Assembly (NCBI GenBank): GCA_035529895.1
Contig: DATKVV010000039.1
Coordinates: forward strand, 23,123 to 87,122
Direction of reading: 5' to 3'
Source of the DNA: JAUWKC01 sp035529895
Lineage (GTDB): Bacteria; Planctomycetota; Phycisphaerae; Sedimentisphaerales; Anaerobacaceae
DNA: 64,000 nt
How positions within the stretch are numbered: the first letter of the stretch is position 1; the number at the start of each line of letters is the position of its first letter. A program made the translations under genes and the position numbers. Under the pieces are notes generated by a model. The model saw only the letters and a list, made by a program, of their open reading frames with translations, searched no databases and was not told the DNA's origin. Below are positions 60,439 to 64,000 of this stretch, one piece after another.

Positions 60439-62467
60439 AATTGTTTTGGTTCTTGGGCTGGTGGGCAGCGCTTCAGGCGAGCAGTACGAATGGACAAACG
60501 CTTATCCCTGGAGCGTGCTTTGGCTGTCCGGCCAGAACTGGGACCCCGTAGCTCCATTTGGCGGTCCCGGCCCGGATGATGAAGCTTGGATTCGAGAACC
60601 CGCTCAGGGGCCGGTAGTTGACTGGAACGTTGAGGTCGATCTGATACAGGGCCCGCAGTCCCGCGAAGAGGACCCCGCCGTCACGATGTTAGTGCTTGAG
60701 GACGCCAACATGATGGTCGGCAATTGGGAGGCCCGAGAGGAAGAGGGCCAGGGCATCCTTGAGATCTATGGCGGTCTAATCACCGTCGACGACGAGATGC
60801 GTGTTGCCGACCACGGAGGGTTCGTCATCAAGCTGTATGGTGGTATTCTCAATGCCGGCGGGTTCAGAATCAGCGACGAAACAGACGCTACCGCGGATAT
60901 TACCATTGAGGACGGCGTGTTCAATGCCCGAAGCTTCCATGTCGGCGACGACGGCGACGGCGTCGTTGATATCAGCGGCGGCCTCCTTGAGGTCAGCGAC
61001 GACGTGACCTTCCAGTGTCGCGAGTCGCCCTCCGGTGTCACCCTCAATATCAGCGGCGGCGAGATGAACGTTGGCGGAAGTTTCTATGCCGACATCGAGA
61101 ACAAAGGTACGGCCGAAAACGCCGCCACCATCAACATCAGCGGCGGCCTTCTTAGCGTCGCCGATGAACTGAGTCTGCCCGATTACGACGAGGGCCACGG
61201 TTTTCTCAACATGACCGGCGGTGAACTTGTCGTCGGCAAGCTGGTCATCGGCAGGGGCGAAAGCCTCCAGAACCTCGATGGTGGTGTCATTGACGCCGGC
61301 GTCCTCGATGACCGTGGGGACTTCTGGATGAATATCACCGGCGGTGTAATGATTCTCGACGACGATGTGACCGCTGCTATTGAGGCCTATGCCGATGCAA
61401 TGAAGATTACCGCCTACGGTATCCCTTCCAGAGGCGATGTCATGACCGACTACGACAACATCAATGCCGGACGCACCACCGTCTGGGCGGAAGCACACTT
61501 TGACAGGGCCTGGGGACCCAATCCGGCTGACAAGGCGACCGGCGCGGCCGGCAGAGACCTGGTCATGAGCTGGAATGCCGGTGACGGAGCTATCAAGCAC
61601 CATGTGTTCTTCAGCGACAACAAGGCCGCTGTGGTTGCCAAGTTGCTCGCGGCATATAAGGGCGCTCAGGTCGGCACCACTTACGAACCCGGTACTCTCC
61701 AGTTGGGCAAGACTTACTACTGGACGATTACTGAAGAGCAGTTAGGTGCTGTGTTCGTAGATGGCTGGATCTGGGAGTTCACCGTGGAAGAGTCCCGTGT
61801 TATCGATGACATGGAAGAGTACACGAATAACCCCAACTACATCTTCGATACCTGGAAAGACGGCTGCGGCGATGCAGAAGGTATGAACGGCAACGGCACC
61901 GGCTCGTGCGTAGAGCTTTCGCTCACAAGGACCCACTCCGGCGGACAGGCGATGTGGTATTCGTATGAGACCTATCGCGACACCGGCTGGGAGCGCGACG
62001 CCAACTACGCCGAAGCCACCAAGACCTCTGACCCGCCGGAAGATTGGCTTGCCAGCGGCGAAGCGGCCCTCGCGCTGTGGTTCTACGGAACCAAGACAAA
62101 TGACAGCGCCCCGATGTGGGTGGTTGTCAACGACGGCAGCAGTGAGGCAATGCATACCTACGGCGCCTACGGCGACGACCCGGATGACATCAAGAAGGAA
62201 GAGTGGACCAATTGGAATATCAAGCTGGCCGATTTGGCCCTTGGGGTTGACCTGACCAATGTCGTGAGCCTCTCTATCGGCTTCGGCGACAGAGTAACCG
62301 AGGTCGAAGGCGGCAAGGGCGTGGTGTACTTCGACGATATCGGTCTGTATCCGGTCAGATGCGTTCCCATGTACGTAACCGACATCGTTGACCTCAACGA
62401 TGACTGCGTTACTGACTGGGGCGACATCAAGGTATTGGCCGATTTGTGGACGACCGACCGTCGGTAA
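60410..62467 (+). CDS. Exported beta-repeat protein with dockerin-like tail
   Basis: A 685-residue secreted protein. A signal peptide (MCKKLMFLISIVLVLGLVGS) is followed by about 300 residues of short beta-helix-like turns with recurring ISGGLL, ITGGVM and LYGGIL units (GG every 20-25 residues). The middle has a fibronectin-like stretch (DLVMSWNAGDGAIKHHVFF, LQLGKTYYWTI), then a lectin- or CBM-like domain beginning VIDDMEEYTNN. The C-terminus DLNDDCVTDWGDIKVLADLW is one EF-hand-like dockerin repeat. Surface display or carbohydrate binding is likely. Confidence 0.85.
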   Translation: MCKKLMFLISIVLVLGLVGSASGEQYEWTNAYPWSVLWLSGQNWDPVAPFGGPGPDDEAWIREPAQGPVVDWNVEVDLIQGPQSREEDPAVTMLVLEDANMMVGNWEAREEEGQGILEIYGGLITVDDEMRVADHGGFVIKLYGGILNAGGFRISDETDATADITIEDGVFNARSFHVGDDGDGVVDISGGLLEVSDDVTFQCRESPSGVTLNISGGEMNVGGSFYADIENKGTAENAATINISGGLLSVADELSLPDYDEGHGFLNMTGGELVVGKLVIGRGESLQNLDGGVIDAGVLDDRGDFWMNITGGVMILDDDVTAAIEAYADAMKITAYGIPSRGDVMTDYDNINAGRTTVWAEAHFDRAWGPNPADKATGAAGRDLVMSWNAGDGAIKHHVFFSDNKAAVVAKLLAAYKGAQVGTTYEPGTLQLGKTYYWTITEEQLGAVFVDGWIWEFTVEESRVIDDMEEYTNNPNYIFDTWKDGCGDAEGMNGNGTGSCVELSLTRTHSGGQAMWYSYETYRDTGWERDANYAEATKTSDPPEDWLASGEAALALWFYGTKTNDSAPMWVVVNDGSSEAMHTYGAYGDDPDDIKKEEWTNWNIKLADLALGVDLTNVVSLSIGFGDRVTEVEGGKGVVYFDDIGLYPVRCVPMYVTDIVDLNDDCVTDWGDIKVLADLWTTDRR

Positions 62468-62572
62468 AAGCCGCGGCACGGATTGCACGGAGGTAGAGAT
62501 TGTTGTAACACTAAACAACTTGTGAGGACAACAGGTTTTATGGCTTATGTTCACAGTAAAATACAGTTTGAG

Positions 62573-62625
62573 TTTAGTTTTTGAAGGAGGAGTATTATGT
62601 GTAAAAAATTGATGTTTTTAATTTC
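62573..62625 (+). repeat. Start-site repeat, copy 2
   Basis: Same 53 bases as at 60386, in front of and into the next exported-protein gene. The sequence further upstream is not shared. Confidence 0.75.
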
Positions 62626-64000
62626 TTGTGTTTCACTTGCCTTGCTGGTCGGTAGTGCCTCGGCGGATTGGTATTGGCGGCAGCCTTGCGTGCCTGACTG
62701 CGGCACTGAGTATAACTGGTACGACCCGAACGTCTGGGACGACGACAACGGCAATTGCGTCTCGGCGCCCTTCGTAGGCAGCGTGCAAATCGGGATGAGC
62801 AGCCCGAATTGTCCGGCGTTTGGCCCGAGGGTGGACAGCGACGCGTACGTTGACGGCCGCCTTATGGGGCCAGCAAGATTCGGCTCCGGCACCCAGACCA
62901 TGAACATCGTAAGCGGCACGTTCAGGGTAAGGGACCAATGGCACATAAATCACAACAACAGTGCCGGTCTGGCCCTCGTCAACGTCACCGGGGATGCCGT
63001 TGCTATCAGCGAGAGCGGCAGCAGCAACAGCCTGCGTTGTGACAGCGGCGGCAACATGATTTTCACAGTCAGCGGCGATGGCACACTTATCTCAAATGGC
63101 GGCTGGAGAAACAACGACAGCGGGAGCTGCAAGGTTATTGAGCAGATCTTCACCGACAATGCGACCGTCCAAATCCTGGGCGAGTATGACAGGCTCGGCG
63201 ATAACGGCGGCGGAAAGATCAGCTTCCTCGGCAACAGCAACTTTTACGTCCTTAAGTACGTCGGCTACAACGGCCGCGATGCCGGCCACTCATCCAACCT
63301 GACGATTGCCGATAATGCCGAGGTCTATTGCGGAGAAGATTTTTGGGTAGTCAGTAGAGGCCCCGGTACAGGCGATTGCAACATGTACGGCGGCTCCGTT
63401 AACTGCCGTACGTTTACAGTGGTGGGCGGCGGTAACATTGCACCACCGGCGTATCCGGGCGCGGGCACCTTCAACATGTACGCTGGTTTGGTCGTTTGTC
63501 GCGACAGGTTTCTGGTTGTCGAGGATAACCCCGATCGGACGGTTAAGGGCCGCGCGTATCTGAACGGCGGAACCGTCGAGTGCGCTAGACTCGAGGTAGG
63601 CCCAACGGGAATCGTCGACCTCAGTGGCGGCACCCTGATAATTGCAGGCAACGCGCTGACGCAGATCCATGACCTTCGCGTTGCGGGCAGACTTACCGGC
63701 TTCGGCAGCCCCAAAAACATTAAGGCCGACTTCAACGTCACCAACGCCGGTAAGACAACCGTTGTCGGTGTAGTTCGCAACCCGGAGGCCGCATGGAACC
63801 CGAGCCCGTCTGATACGCAGGTTTGGATCGGTTCCCAGATCAACCCGGTCGTGTGCATGTGGGAAGGAACTCATTCCGTAAAGGACAGCCATATCGTTTA
63901 CTTCGACACCGACCTTGCCTGTGTCACCAACACGCCAGCCGGCGATATGACGTCACCCTGCTACAAGGTGCGCATCCCGGCCGGTTACCCCCGCATCTAC
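62597..64000 (+). CDS. Exported beta-repeat protein (runs off the window)
   Basis: An open frame of 468 codons with no stop before the window ends. The signal peptide (MCKKLMFLISCVSLALLVGS) is nearly the same as that of the preceding gene. The exported part opens with a Cys-rich PCVPDCGTEYNWYD segment and then has autotransporter-like repeats: MNIVSGTFRV, MYGGSVNCRTFTV, LNGGTVECARLEV and VDLSGGTLIIAG. GAAGGAGGAG lies 7 bases before the ATG. The missing C-terminus may carry a dockerin or anchoring motif as in its neighbour. Confidence 0.85.
   Translation, partial: MCKKLMFLISCVSLALLVGSASADWYWRQPCVPDCGTEYNWYDPNVWDDDNGNCVSAPFVGSVQIGMSSPNCPAFGPRVDSDAYVDGRLMGPARFGSGTQTMNIVSGTFRVRDQWHINHNNSAGLALVNVTGDAVAISESGSSNSLRCDSGGNMIFTVSGDGTLISNGGWRNNDSGSCKVIEQIFTDNATVQILGEYDRLGDNGGGKISFLGNSNFYVLKYVGYNGRDAGHSSNLTIADNAEVYCGEDFWVVSRGPGTGDCNMYGGSVNCRTFTVVGGGNIAPPAYPGAGTFNMYAGLVVCRDRFLVVEDNPDRTVKGRAYLNGGTVECARLEVGPTGIVDLSGGTLIIAGNALTQIHDLRVAGRLTGFGSPKNIKADFNVTNAGKTTVVGVVRNPEAAWNPSPSDTQVWIGSQINPVVCMWEGTHSVKDSHIVYFDTDLACVTNTPAGDMTSPCYKVRIPAGYPRIY

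Overview
The window reads as chromosome of a planctomycete, most likely class Phycisphaerae (Sedimentisphaerales-like). This is inferred from family content only. The evidence is a cluster of H-type pseudopilin paralogs with near-identical prepilin N-termini, exported proteins with beta-strand repeats and dockerin-like tails, a GEVEDY-type exported protein, a membrane pyrophosphatase, bacterial topoisomerase VI subunit A, and ECF sigma factors paired with membrane partners. Housekeeping genes use moderately GC-rich codons. Several accessory stretches differ in composition and carry broken genes.

Layout. 1-930: end of a probable DNA methylase gene and a putative PD-(D/E)XK nuclease. 1150-4521: rplM-rpsI, argC, a small unknown gene and a nitrilase-family gene. 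4624-6805: a tandemly duplicated two-gene cassette (pseudopilin-like plus small membrane-anchored protein). 6806-13535: an accessory zone with a methyltransferase, an IS1380-type element with a frameshifted transposase, an RHS-like remnant, a GH32 enzyme and a HEPN/MNT pair. 13701-25605: argJ, hppA, rsfS, a GxxExxY/FRG insertion flanked by inverted repeats, argS, yjbQ, an MFS transporter, a candidate small RNA, topoisomerase VI subunit A and a YggS protein. 25881-34352: a SpoIIE-type phosphatase, an ECF sigma/TPR-protein pair, accB-accC, lysA, a 25-residue lysine-rich peptide gene with its own promoter and terminator, and nadD. 34349-40032: a complete hypF-C-D-E-A-B set on the minus strand, with no hydrogenase structural gene in view. 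40220-50672: tRNA-Ala, small membrane proteins, three pseudopilin genes (one frameshifted), an ECF sigma/partner pair, tRNA-Arg, a trans-sulfuration enzyme, a small Cys-rich protein, a GEVEDY/dockerin-like exported protein and hisI. 50811-59067: a flippase-like membrane protein, two pseudopilins inside a duplicated block with a highly conserved promoter and leader, and a minus-strand DUF502-hpf-EIIA-HPr-ptsI run that resembles the PTS-Ntr arrangement. 59068-64000: a 1.3-kb gene-poor stretch, then two exported repeat proteins whose first 53 bases are almost identical; the second runs off the window.

The genes suggest an anaerobic or facultative polysaccharide degrader with type II/IV pilus-like secretion machinery, extracytoplasmic signalling through ECF sigma factors and a regulatory PTS. 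The least explained signals are the duplicated pseudopilin/anchor cassette, the conserved pseudopilin leader, the lysine-rich micropeptide transcript and the candidate RNA beside topoisomerase VI.
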